Assembly: GCA_963169105.1 (NCBI GenBank)
Contig: OY720639.1
Coordinates: forward strand, 52,309,848 to 52,373,847
Origin: Ceriagrion tenellum
Taxonomy: Eukaryota; Arthropoda; Insecta; Odonata; Coenagrionidae
DNA: 64,000 bases
Direction: 5' to 3'
The notes below the pieces were generated by a model. It was not told where the DNA came from. It saw only the letters and a program-made list of their open reading frames with translations, and did no database searches. Shown one piece after another: positions 1-11,191 of the stretch. The position numbers and the translations under genes were made by a program. Within the stretch, counting starts at the first letter, position 1. Each line of letters starts with the position of its first letter.

Positions 1-3000
1 TTAGAAGGTACTGGTGTCAACCCCATAGGCTAACAAGAAAAATAGGTATATTTTCAACCGTAAGACCTCCAATCATTGCTAAGCGCGAAGGATATTTACT
101 TAAATGACGCTATTCTATCCTTCTCCATTCATGTGCAACAGCTTTATAAGATATATATTAGCCATACATACATTAGCAAGATAAAATAAACAGCTATGGA
201 AATTCTTCCCAGGAATAAAAAATATATAAAATTAGCATCCATATTGAAAAGAATACTCTGTAATTTTCCTCTATGTTTTTATTTTTTATACGCAGTGAAG
301 CCTGATGCAGTCAAGTTTAAAATTCGAAGAGTTCAATGTTCGGTGTATCGACAAATTTTGAGAATACCGAGACTAGCCATGGTATATCTTTTAAGAAGTC
401 CCCCGCTTGTGCAAATTGTAGTATAATTTGAAAGCACGTACAGCCAGTAAAACACCACGAGCCAAAAATAATTGAACACTGGCGACCGAAGATAAGCACA
501 TGTAACTAGGAAAAATCACTAACGGAGATATCCCAGCTTAAACTAAAAGTGTTAAATTATTATGTAAAAAATCATTAAAGTCGTTTCTGTTTATGTTACA
601 TTTAGCTGATTTTTTGTAAAAAATAAAAATATTTTTTAAATTGACAATAAACAAACGAAATTCATAGGATTGAGAATAAAGTGGTAGTATTTTCTACGCC
701 TTTCTGGTCTCCTATTTAATTTGTGCATAGCTTACCTATTGATCGTACGACCGGAAAAACTCGGGCAGAAATTAACCATTTGAACAAACTAAGCATTATA
801 CAAGGTTCACAGGAAAACCTGCTAATTCGAAGTTTGCAAATAATTGCTCAGCAGGTTTCACTTCAGGTTACCGCAAGGTTCTGCACGAGAACTGAACGTT
901 TATAAGACATTAGATTTTTCCCTGGGGAAGCATGCAAAAATAAGAAAATTGTGATCGCAATAGGAGGTAAATATATTGTAACTGAGTGACCGGAAATAAA
1001 ACTTACAACACACCTGAGTTTTCCTTTTTTCCGCTTTAACAGATGATTGCACGAGTGATTGTTCTTAGAAAATCGCATTCAAACAAATCACAACGCGTAA
1101 GATCAAGTATGCATCTGCAAAAAATATTCAGACCAAACTCTTTCGGACCATCCAGATAAAATGCTACGTGGAGGAGGGGGGCAGGAAATAAAACAAGAGA
1201 AAAGAACAAACTTTTATCTTAATCAAGATAGATCAGAGAGGTTTGCACACATGGAAAACCGATGTGTAGCCCGAAGAATACTATTCCAATTGACGTTTTC
1301 TCCTCGGTATTGGTACTCCAACCTGTTCTAATACCACTCCACAAACCCGGAGAAGAGAAGTATGAGAGCTCCATTCTAATAAACTCGCCCGGATGAACCT
1401 TAAGCAAAGATCTCGGGTAAAAACAAGCCTAATGGAACCTATTTCCTCAGGCGAAAACTACATTTAGTAGCCACGATTACCACAAAGATGCGCACGGAAT
1501 GATTTCATCGGAAGATGTTTAAATAGACCTCGAGACCAGACATTTCGTCTGCGCCTGATGAGGAAAGAAGAAAAAATGGAGAACACCAGCCGGCATGAAC
1601 TGCATTCCGCTCCTTTTATTTACCGCCCGGAGCGCACTGCTACCGGGACAAACGAGGCAGTTAGTCGGGACGGTGAATGAGCTTTCGCTTAAAAAGACAG
1701 CGCGCGGAAGATGAAGCTGCGCTATTTTTGGATTCTTTAAACACTACTCCTTCTTCCGTCTCCCTTATTTCTCTTTTTCTCTGCTCCCTCATGCACCAAA
1801 TCTCTCCGGGTGGAACACCAAGCGAGCCAACCACTCGACCGCGTGTCATGACTAGAACCGTTTTAAAAGTCCTGACACGCCAGACATAACAACCATTTCA
1901 CTGCTTGCATATAAATCTCGTAGTTCCTCTTCGAGAGGGAAAAATTCCGTCCCCTACCGCTCTGTGAGAGATATCCCAGGTCCCTCCTCCTACCCATCTT
2001 TTCCTTTCCATACCCTTCCTGTCCTACCCCTCAAATCATGTCACCACTCCTCCTTCGTTGTGTCATCACACTTCGGCCCAACTCTCTCCGAGTCTTTTCC
2101 TTCGATTCTTTTCCAGGGAAAGGTTAATTCCTTTGCCTTCTCTTATGATTTCGGCAGAACTTTTGTGCGAAGTGATGGAGCATTTCGGAAGAAAATCAAA
2201 TGGCCTCTCACCTACTGGTCTTGCTGACATTCAGGTTATTATTCAATGTCCCTTAAGGTAGTTATAGCGAGATTTTCCAGTCATTTTTGAGACCATAACA
2301 GGATTTAATTTTAAAATATGAGTAGTCACAAAAAGCGTCATGAATATTAAGTAATATTAATAGGGCCAAATAAAATTTAAAATGGTTCAAATTTTAAACG
2401 ATTAACGAAGTATACGATTTTGAGGCTTGAACTTCGTATATTTCTCAAAAGCTTAAAAACGCGATTGTGTATGAAAGTTGTTAGGAATTTTATAAAGATA
2501 TTTCCATAAGAAAACATACAAAATGCTACACGATGACAGTCATACCATATCTCGAGAGAAAGAATGTCTATTTTTGACAAAGTCAGGCCACGTTCACTGT
2601 ATTTCATTCAGAGTAATATCACACTTGAAGTGTCTGCAATTCTCATGGTTTCCTATGTGCTCAGTTAGCTTGAACACATTAAAAAACAGAATTTTTGCTA
2701 AATTTACAATACATACTTCAATTCGCATTGTATTCAGATCATCTACGTCTAAGTGTTTATATTTCATTGTATTGCATAGAATGGAATTTATTTACAATTA
2801 GTAAATTGTTAACTCTATTTTCATCGATATCATAGCCATTACAAGCGGCTATTCCCATATTATACGATCAAATGCTTAAGGTTGAGTCACTGCAAAGACT
2901 TGTTCCAGAAAGTTCCTGAGATAGTATAAATTTGACATTTGAGAGGCAGCTGACAGCAAAAGCCCTTCGTCCTTTAAGAACAGGTGGCAAAGCTGAAATA

Positions 3001-3446
3001 TTCACCGGAGAATGAAGGGAGAGTGAAGAAAACCCCAGTGTTACGATCGACCTAGACTTTACGTGCTAAGTCTTAAATCTTAGGTTCCATTTTACGGACT
3101 GATTATAACACTTCAAATTCTCTTCCCATGGCACAGGTGTATGATTGGGGATTCGATTTCACAATATCTGCTACGACTAGAATTAAAACCCTGGCAAGGA
3201 TCAAGGACTCTGTCTTACGGGATAGAATAGAAAGCCGAATACTCACTCCAAGGGTCACACCGACCCCATCCCATCTTCCAAAATTTTCAACTTCAGGCAA
3301 TTTGTCATTTTTTCGCGATTAGGGAAAGCATTTGCAGCGAGGAGCTGTTCGGGTGAAAGGGAAATAAATATAAACTCTCAGAAGTACTTTTTAAATTCTA
3401 ATTACATGCAGTACTCATGGACCCGTGCACATTACATTTACTCAAT
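1..3446. other. AT-rich non-coding DNA, no gene seen
   Basis: No open frame here has recognisable domains or a coding-like composition. About 1540-2230 is richer in GC and carries pyrimidine-rich tracts on the + strand (many C/T runs near 1740-2100); its short open frames on both strands follow from that composition. The remainder is AT-rich without obvious repeats. Confidence 0.6.
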
Positions 3447-3706
3447 TCTACTAGCATGGGCGTACCAAGCAAGGGGCAGGGGGGGAGCAGCTGCCACCCC
3501 TTGAAGCAAGTATAAGACATGTAACTAGAATAAAAATAATTTTTTTTCAAACAAATTGTAATAACTAATAAAGCACTGCTTTAATTATATATAATTTTCT
3601 TAAAATTTTGGTTTCATTTGTCTTTTCTGTGCTAAAATATTACAACCAGAACGACCATATCTTGCCCCCCCCTAGTTTTGATCCTGGGTACGCCCTTGCC
3701 TACTAG
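3447..3706. mobile_element. hAT-like MITE with 8-bp target-site duplication
   Basis: A 244-bp non-autonomous DNA transposon occupies 3455-3698. It starts CATGGGCGTACCAAG and, read from the other strand, its right end starts CAAGGGCGTACCCAG, so the terminal inverted repeats match at about 13 of 15 positions. It is flanked by TCTACTAG (3447-3454) and CCTACTAG (3699-3706), a 7-of-8 direct repeat; 8-bp duplications and CA-starting termini are typical of hAT-superfamily elements. Both ends carry G-rich (or C-rich) sub-terminal runs just inside the inverted repeat, and the interior is AT-rich without an open frame. It must have been moved in trans by a transposase not present here. The mismatches in the ends and in the duplication suggest an old insertion. 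The hAT assignment is inference from termini and duplication length. Confidence 0.8.
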
Positions 3707-6700
3707 GTGTGTTTCTTTGAAACGCACTATACACTCGGTTCATTTATGCCTAGAGTACACTCGATTGGCAATCAAGCTACCGGCGTTCGAACGTTTACAA
3801 GTCAAAATGAATTTCAAAACTTTTAAACAGAGCTAATGAAGAACATCAATGTAAAAATATGGCGATCAATCTCTTTCAGTCAATATTTTCTCCCATGCAT
3901 CTGCTTTCTTATTTTAAATTAAGTTCTATTCATAAGTCATTGCAGTGATGAAAATTATGGAAAGGAAAAAACAGATCTATTCGCGCAATTAGAAACAGGT
4001 GGATAGGCTGTTAGAGGCAGGAATACTTGTGGTATGGAGGTTTGGTCGAGCATCCTAGCGACGTTGGCGTCAGCCTATATTTTACTACTGGTCATGAGGG
4101 GATCAATTTTCTCGCCTTGTACAACAGACAGAGAACTGCCTTTGGAAGTACTTTCACATACCGACGAAACCGGGATACCGCTAAACTATTTCTATACCAG
4201 CACTCAGACTGAACACTCCTGACATTAATTCAGAGCAGTGACCACCATCTCATTCTCAACCATTTGTCTGCCATGTCTAGGGCGATATTTTCCTTCACTC
4301 ACCGGCTTTACAACTTACAAGAGGCACCATCAAGTCTCATTAAGTGTTCGATGCATAGTTAAAATAGTTTTTAGTGAAACGGAGCAGTAGTTTTTCAATG
4401 TCACCATTACTTTTAGTAACATTGAGGAGCAGCTCTCGTGCCCGCGCCCGCTACTAATCCCAAGGTTTAGCGCGCACACAACCCCATATTAACATCGCTT
4501 TTTATAAAATCGGTAACACACTATGATTTGACAATGGTTGCATTTTTAAATTACCACGATTGAGAGCTTCAAAACAAGCCAACATTCTTTGTTCAAATTA
4601 TATTCTGAGTCGAGAAATAGTAACTTCAGAAGAATGATAATAACTCTTCATTAAGTTATTGAAAAAAAAATGTTACTGGAGCATCAGACTAACAATAACT
4701 TTGCCTAAGTATGATCAAATTCCCAATGAATACTTTCCAGCAATATTTTCTTTAAAAGAGCAGTTCTTGGAGAAGAAGTAAAAAACGAGAATATTTTTAC
4801 CATGACCAAGCAAAAAAATAATATTGGTAATTAAAGAACGATTTTTCTGATCTTTCCTAACGTTGAATTAAACAAAAAAAGTACTAGTATATCTTCTTTT
4901 GCCATAAAATTAATAATATTAGTAATTAAAGCCTAAACTTGAGTATCCATGATGAAATCCGATTGTAATATCCGATGACTCTTTAAGAAAAGTATTCCAG
5001 CCAGAACTAAACAAACATATACTGGCTTTCACGACCACGCAGCATCAGTAAGGGATCATAATGGTCATTCTTAAGACTGAACACATGGGTTGCTTGACAG
5101 GCAAAAGGAAAAAAATATAGAGCATATCCTCATTAAGTTCATGCATTAGGCTAGCCGATACCAGCAATAAGCCTCGTATGGCATTATTTCTTTTCTTAAT
5201 TAAAATATTGATAAACATGTTCCATTAAATATGTCGTCACGATAAGAAAGGTTTTTGCCAAGAACTAATAGCTAAATAATAAGCTTTGGAGGATTACATT
5301 GAGAAGCTTTGGATAGTTTGTAGAGTTTTTCAATTTCACGCATCATATCAGCCCATGAAAAATCGGTATCATCCAGCATCAGAGTCAAGCAATTAGGAAT
5401 TGTTGAAAGAATTAGTTAAAAACTAAAATGTGGATAACATTCTCACATCCGTTTCTTTCGCATTTTCACGCCCGCATGCATCCACCTACATTTCTCCTGC
5501 CGCATGCTTTCTCTTATTCAACTCCTCCAAGTTTTTTGAAATGTTTTTTTTTCTCCTACCCCACACGCGTCTCTCCTTCAGCCCCCTCAGACAGGCTTCC
5601 CGAAGCGCGCGCGGGCATGAAGAACAAACAAGAGGAGAACCTTTTATTTTCTCCCGCGGAGGACCACGCCCCACCCCTTCCCTTCCCTCGGAAGTACGGA
5701 GGAGGATCTTTTATTGTTTTGTTTTCCGTACGAGAGAAGAGGAAAAGAGGAAAATTTCTCCCAGCCGGGTTGAGAATACCACGCGACTCGTGTGAGGGTA
5801 ACATTTCCAAAGAGAATACAAAATTACAGCCACAACGGCTGCATGGCCACTTAAAGCTCTGCCACGATGTCCATTCCTCCATGTAGGAATTCTCCTTTAA
5901 AAAGTAAACGAACGAAGTGCAGAAGAGCATCTTTCTTCTTTGACACTAGCACCTCCCGAAAGCAACAAAATGCGCTCTTAGGCATTATTTTGCCATGGTA
6001 TTATTTTCAATTTGAGATTCACCACAATGCCATGACATAAGGATTATCATTTAAGCTAGGCGAAAAGCAAAACCATTTCCCACCTATTAAATTTATTATT
6101 TACCCAGCAGTTATGAATTCATGAACAAAAGAATTGCAGATGAACAATACTCCTTTGCGTATTTGTGTACCCAGCAATCATCATGAACATCACCGTATGT
6201 ATTTTGAGTGGGAAATCCTGAAATACAAAACTTGCCGACACAAAATTAAACTTTTGATTGAGATTAAATTGAAAAAATATTAAATCGACATTCTTTTATG
6301 AACTAGGACACCCGTTTGCGTACCAGTGTACATCTTGCTAAGTTTTCACCAATCTATTAATAGGTACGCGCAAACGTCCAATGCAGAGCGAAATGATGAT
6401 GAGTAACTCCAAAAAGTAATCCTGCAAGCTCCTTAACAGTACCATTGTTCCAATTCCTAAAGCATCACGTAGATAAAAAGAGCCTTGCTGGGCAATATAG
6501 TAAATTCATTTCATGCAGTGCAAGAAAGGTACTGTAGTAGCGATTACCAATTTATGATTCTGCTGAATCTTTATTCAGTTACCTATATTTCAGTGGGCAA
6601 ACAAATATGAGTAGAAATCACTATGGCACACTGTGCCATTGGCACAGTATATTTACTAAAACGGTTATCAGACATGTACTTCCCACTAGCCTGAAATTTG

Positions 6701-6709
6701 GTGAAAACT
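3707..6709. other. AT-rich non-coding DNA, no gene seen
   Basis: Nothing with recognisable coding content. A GC-richer patch at about 5430-5800 gives overlapping open frames of up to about 150 codons on both strands; the predicted peptides are low-complexity (Ser/Pro/Phe-rich or Arg/Glu-rich) and show no known motif, so I do not call them genes. Confidence 0.6.
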
Positions 6710-6752
6710 GGCATAGCTGAGTGACCCCGGTTCGAATCCTTGCTATGTCGTG
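6708..6752 (+). repeat. Possible tRNA-derived (SINE-like) remnant
   Basis: The segment contains TGGCATAGCTGAGTG, which resembles a pol III box A, followed by GGTTCGAATCC (about 6729-6739), a perfect match to the box B consensus. The spacing is shorter than in a real tRNA and no cloverleaf can be drawn, so a tRNA gene is excluded. A decayed SINE head is the likeliest reading; a chance box B match is possible. Confidence 0.35.
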
Positions 6753-8441
6753 AGTACTTCTTAATGATTAATTACCAAAAAATAGAGATATACAGTGGAC
6801 TAGTGCGTGTTGCTGTGTAAAACATTATACTAGCGGAATTTTGCAATATTTTTAAATTAATTACATACGACTCTTTACTTGACCAATACAGAGCAATACC
6901 ATGACTAAAATAATGACTGTTAGCGAGTGGGCTGAATGCCTCGTTCAAAGAGAGATATCAGATATTTTTTGCTAGATGATTAACTTTTGAGCGAACATAA
7001 TGTATTCATAATTGTCTGATACTCGTTAATAAATCTATTCACGCCAATAATAAAAATATTAACGAACGACGCCCATGATGCTGTTCCAAGAATAAGGAAG
7101 AGGAAACGAGCAGGCGCGGTCTTGAGGTGGGTAATGGGACGAGTGTCGCCCCTCCCTGTGTCAAGCGCTAAGTAAATTCTGCCGCCCCACCTCTGGCTGG
7201 CGTGCCTCGACGACTCCACGCACCCACGCTAAACCATTCTCATTGTGCGAGCGAAGCAGTAAATCAACTCCTCCTTACTCACCTCCGCGCCGTTAAAAAC
7301 CTTCAACATCCCCTCTCCCGGCATATTCTACTTGCCCCTTTTCCACTCGTTAATAAAGCACACAGTATCTGTTGTGCCTTCTTGTACTTGCTTGACGCGT
7401 ACATCTCAACTATGGAGTTCTATCAGTAAAGCAGACGATACTACGCTCTTACCTTGCTATGGCTGAAATTGGTCAGGCAGCATAACCATCTTCTGCATTT
7501 CACTCTTCACCGTAGATGAGGGAGATAAAGACAGCATTAAGAACTCGCATTGGAGAACTATTTACAATGTCAATAAGATGACACCTCATCGGCGAGGATC
7601 AGCCCTCTTTCTCACTCGTAATGTCCTTTTCTACGTCTAACTCACGGGAAATATACATGCTATAAACGTTTATTTAGCGAAAATAACAATGTATCGCACC
7701 CACTTCAGATTCGTTTCTTCTCTATTTACTTGCAGATCTGGCATTTTCGACAAATCAGTGACTCTACTGACAAAAAAATCCTTAGTTCAAATGCAAGAGT
7801 ACCTACTTTGGTAAGGTCAGGCTGCGACCAAATACTATCATTTTACGAATAGGAGACCCTTCTTCCAGAATCTACAGAGGACACTAAGAAAAGGAAACGA
7901 TGACGACAAAACACTAATGACCAGATTTCTCAGTACGTGGGGTCATTTCTACACTCAATGGCCAATCCGAATAAAGCGTTACTCGCAAAAAAATTTTGTA
8001 CTCGCCAAATAGAATAATATAAAATTATATTTAGGGAAGACCATTATATTTTCGTAGTTGACATAGTACTGACATCTGACGGGTGGATCTGCCGCCGTAA
8101 CCAGCCATGGTTCGAGCTCCCCAGCATCTGAAGTGTGTTGGAAGAGTATTTTCTAAGAATTAGGAACACCGACTACGTGTAAAATGACGAATAAGTTGAC
8201 ATGTTGAAGATAATACTTTTATTCGGACAATCTACCATAACAAAGAGTTTGGGCAAGAGAATAACATACTGTTCAAACAAAATTTGAACCTAAGGACAAA
8301 CTTGTTGCTAGTTGAGTTTATGACCTTAAAATATTTCAACAAAGTTCGCCGTGAGAAAAGCATTGCTTTCTTAAAAACTATATTTTCTTATGGCAAACAT
8401 ATGTCCATTTTGTACCATTTTTATAGGGTAGTATTTAAAGG
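6753..8441. other. Non-coding DNA, no gene seen
   Basis: Mixed AT-rich sequence with a GC-richer patch near 7080-7340. A box-B-like string, GGTTCGAGCTCC, lies near 8110 after a GC-rich stretch, but no paired box A of good quality is seen. No coding domain was recognised. Confidence 0.55.
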
Positions 8442-8541
8442 TCGATTTTATATCAAACTTGACGTTTCCCAAAAAAAAACAGATTTTACCTAGGTAAAAT
8501 CTGTTTTTTTTTGAGAAACGTCAAGTTTGACATAAAATCGA
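8442..8541. repeat. 100-bp spacer-free palindrome
   Basis: The two 50-base arms are reverse complements about a centre between 8491 and 8492 (core CCTAGG), with only two mismatched pairs and no loop. Each arm contains a run of nine A (or T) and the string CAAACTTGACGTTTC or its complement. As RNA or extruded DNA it would form a hairpin with almost no loop. It could be a fold-back MITE remnant, the product of a hairpin-mediated rearrangement, or a sequencing or assembly fold-back. I see no clear target-site duplication at its edges. Confidence 0.85.
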
Positions 8542-10119
8542 TTACATGTAGCGTTGAGGGAGGCCCAGGGCTATAAATCTATTTAAGAAGTTTACAGCCG
8601 TGTTAGAGGGTATCTGCCAACGTTCGGACAAGGGTCAAGAATCTTCTGAGTACGCCCAGGTGAGCAGAAATGTTAGGTCGTACCCTGCCTTGCCCCCGTG
8701 ACCCATTTCTCAAGCAAAAAATCAATTGAAAAGTTCCAAAAGTTATCTAACATGAGGAGTAAAAGAAGTGGTATTTATCAAAACACTTATTGTCTGCCTT
8801 TTACAGAAAGAGATTTTAAAAGGCTCAACATTAAGCTTCTCCAGTACTTCTGAATCAGATAATTAAAGGTTTTGTAACTTCCCAACAATATTTCTCTCAT
8901 TTTTTCTCCTCATCAACATGTCATTTCCATCTGAATAGCATCTTGACCGTCTGTCAACGCACCCAACCACGACACCATTGCCAAAAACAACAACATATAT
9001 GATAAATTACAATTTTCTATGCTTTTCAATAATTCGACCACATATTTCATAAATAACCATTGTCCATGTGCAACGTGTCATTATTCCTCTCTCATGGTCC
9101 TCATTAACAGAAAATTAATCCCAGGATGGAAAGTGTTTTTACTTTTGCATTTTGCTATACACCTATTACCTACCATGCTCTCTTGGGGCAGGTATAAAAA
9201 AATTGAACTCGTGCCTAATAGGTCTTTTAAAAACTCCGATTTAATAGTTAATCGAAAGGAAAAAACTAATTTAAAAAGAATATCTAATTCAACTAATAAT
9301 ATGAGGAAGTAACTCATATTTTAAAAAAATTAAACAATAATAATTAATTAAAATAATAAATGCTTCAAATATATTGTTCAGTCATAATGGAAGACACTAT
9401 GCAAGCAAGAATAAGGTTGATAGCCGAAAGCTCACTCTAACCGCGATTACATTGAAAAGAGGTATCAGATTAAACAAGCCACTCGAGCTTAAATGATAAA
9501 AATAATTTTATTTTACGGAGCATAACTCGGTATGCACATACCTCTTCTAAAAAAGTTAAGCACCTGAGTGTTTGAGAGGAAAAATTCTACTCGCGAATCT
9601 CTCGGTAAAACGAGTCGAGTTCGTATGTCTGAAAAGAAAACTGGTAGCTATTTGGGGTAGATCATTTCAGAATAACTATTAGACTTCAAATAAAAATTAG
9701 TGCCAAGGAAAAAGCATTTGTTCAGATATTTTTATCAGCTAGTGCAATATTTTGGCTTGTTTTATCAAAGGGACACTTTATTAAAGAAACGTACATAGCA
9801 ATTGATATGACTCCTTCGCGTAGATGTTGACTATCAATAACGTAGTTATTAATTTTAACCCAAGATCTTCGGGACCCAAGAATCATATTCAAGCATCTCT
9901 TAAAAAGCGAACAACATAATATGCAGCGTTGAGCATTCACACCTACGACCAAAGAGATACAGCAAAGGCCTTTCAGTGAGGCACATATAACGTAGATAGA
10001 CGCACAACATATTAAGAAAATCACACAATATATCCGACAATTAATCAAACAAGGGAACGAGCTTGTCAAAACATACATTGACAAGATGGAGGAAACGAGT
10101 TAAAGTCTTATTTTTTAAT
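8542..10119. other. AT-rich non-coding DNA, no gene seen
   Basis: AT-rich with no recognised repeats. A minus-strand open frame of 120 codons at 9722-10084 encodes a Cys- and Ile-rich peptide without known motif; it has no coding-like neighbour or matching frame and is not called as a gene. Confidence 0.55.
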
Positions 10120-10275
10120 TCCAATCCATTGTACTTCGTAGGATTTGGTGCTTTCCTGGCCCACGAGTTTCTCAAAGATTTCTCGGGCTTCCGTCCGGGT
10201 GAGTGGGTCCGTGTTGGCCGACGTTTCGATACACGATTCGAGCATCGTTCTCCGGGTAGAGGTCGATTATTGCCA
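10120..10275 (-). repeat. Penelope-like/hammerhead-type repeat fragment
   Basis: Read on the minus strand, this GC-richer island contains CGATGCTCGAATCGTGTATC followed by GAAAC (10227-10223), then GTCGG and a segment of alternating CCCAC/CGGA strings. The order of a degraded CTGANGA-like box (here CCGGAGA), a short stem-loop (CGAT pairing with ATCG) and GAAAC-GTC is that of the minimal type-I hammerhead motif known from Penelope-like retroelement terminal repeats. The first core box is altered at two or more positions, so activity is unlikely. It stands out from its AT-rich surroundings by base composition. The family assignment is inference from motif order; the edges are approximate. Confidence 0.5.
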
Positions 10276-10991
10276 TTTTACTTCGATCCAATACATAAAA
10301 GTATCGTCATCGTGGCAGAAAAAATATGCCTAATCACTTACGACAACAGTAAACAATATTTTAAATACTACAATTTGATGAAATATACTTATGCAAGAAA
10401 GAAAGCACTGGAAAGTAAAAAATATTATCACGCTCATATGATGTAAAAAAATGCCACCATCTTGAATTCTAAGGTCACACGATTCCCGACATTAACCGTG
10501 TTTCCTGATTAGCGTCAACTGCGCTATTATCTTGGACTTGGTCCAGAGCCTCATTAAAGTATGACAACACTAAAGAAGACCTCTATTTGCCGTGTCATCA
10601 CAGTGATGAAACTTTGCCGTCATGGTCCCAAAATGTTTGATTTTTTTTGCATTATGAAATTTGATTTTTATAGAAGATGTGATAGCACAGTTTCGATAAT
10701 GCTGATGTTTGATAGCGCGATGCCACGATCTCAATATTTTCATACTTGAATATTTTTAGTCCTCCCTGAATTAGGCCCATGTAGGCTTAGTTCCACAGGG
10801 CATGGAAACCACGAAGAGTAAATTCCAGTTAAAATGTTCCACCATGCTCCGCCACTCTATGCGGAAACCCTGAGAGCTATCTTACCACTCCACCGACTCC
10901 ATCCTCTTTAGCAGCGGTCTATCTAAATCCCTGGACCCCGGAAAACCCAGAAACCCTTCTCACAACAACACCACGAGCATTCCACCTCTAT
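10276..10991. other. Non-coding DNA up to the assembly gap
   Basis: No coding domain seen. The last about 200 bases before the gap are richer in C and G, and the sequence is cut by the gap. Confidence 0.55.
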
Positions 10992-11191
10992 NNNNNNNNN
11001 NNNNNNNNNNNNNNNNNNNNNNNNNNNNNNNNNNNNNNNNNNNNNNNNNNNNNNNNNNNNNNNNNNNNNNNNNNNNNNNNNNNNNNNNNNNNNNNNNNNN
11101 NNNNNNNNNNNNNNNNNNNNNNNNNNNNNNNNNNNNNNNNNNNNNNNNNNNNNNNNNNNNNNNNNNNNNNNNNNNNNNNNNNNNNNNNNNN
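10992..11191. other. Assembly gap (200 N)
   Basis: Exactly 200 consecutive N. A round number like this is usually a scaffolding placeholder, so the real distance is unknown and any feature crossing it is broken. Confidence 0.99.

Noticed and set aside
1554..1575. CTGATGAGGAAAG as a further hammerhead core
   Set aside because: The two boxes are adjacent with no room for stem II, and no flanking stem exists.
5428..5930. Overlapping open frames of 121-152 codons on both strands
   Set aside because: Low-complexity peptides in a GC-richer patch, open on both strands at once, with no recognisable motif.
9722..10084. 120-codon minus-strand frame rich in Cys and Ile
   Set aside because: Looks like a membrane peptide only because of AT-rich codons; no motif, no neighbouring exon and no support.
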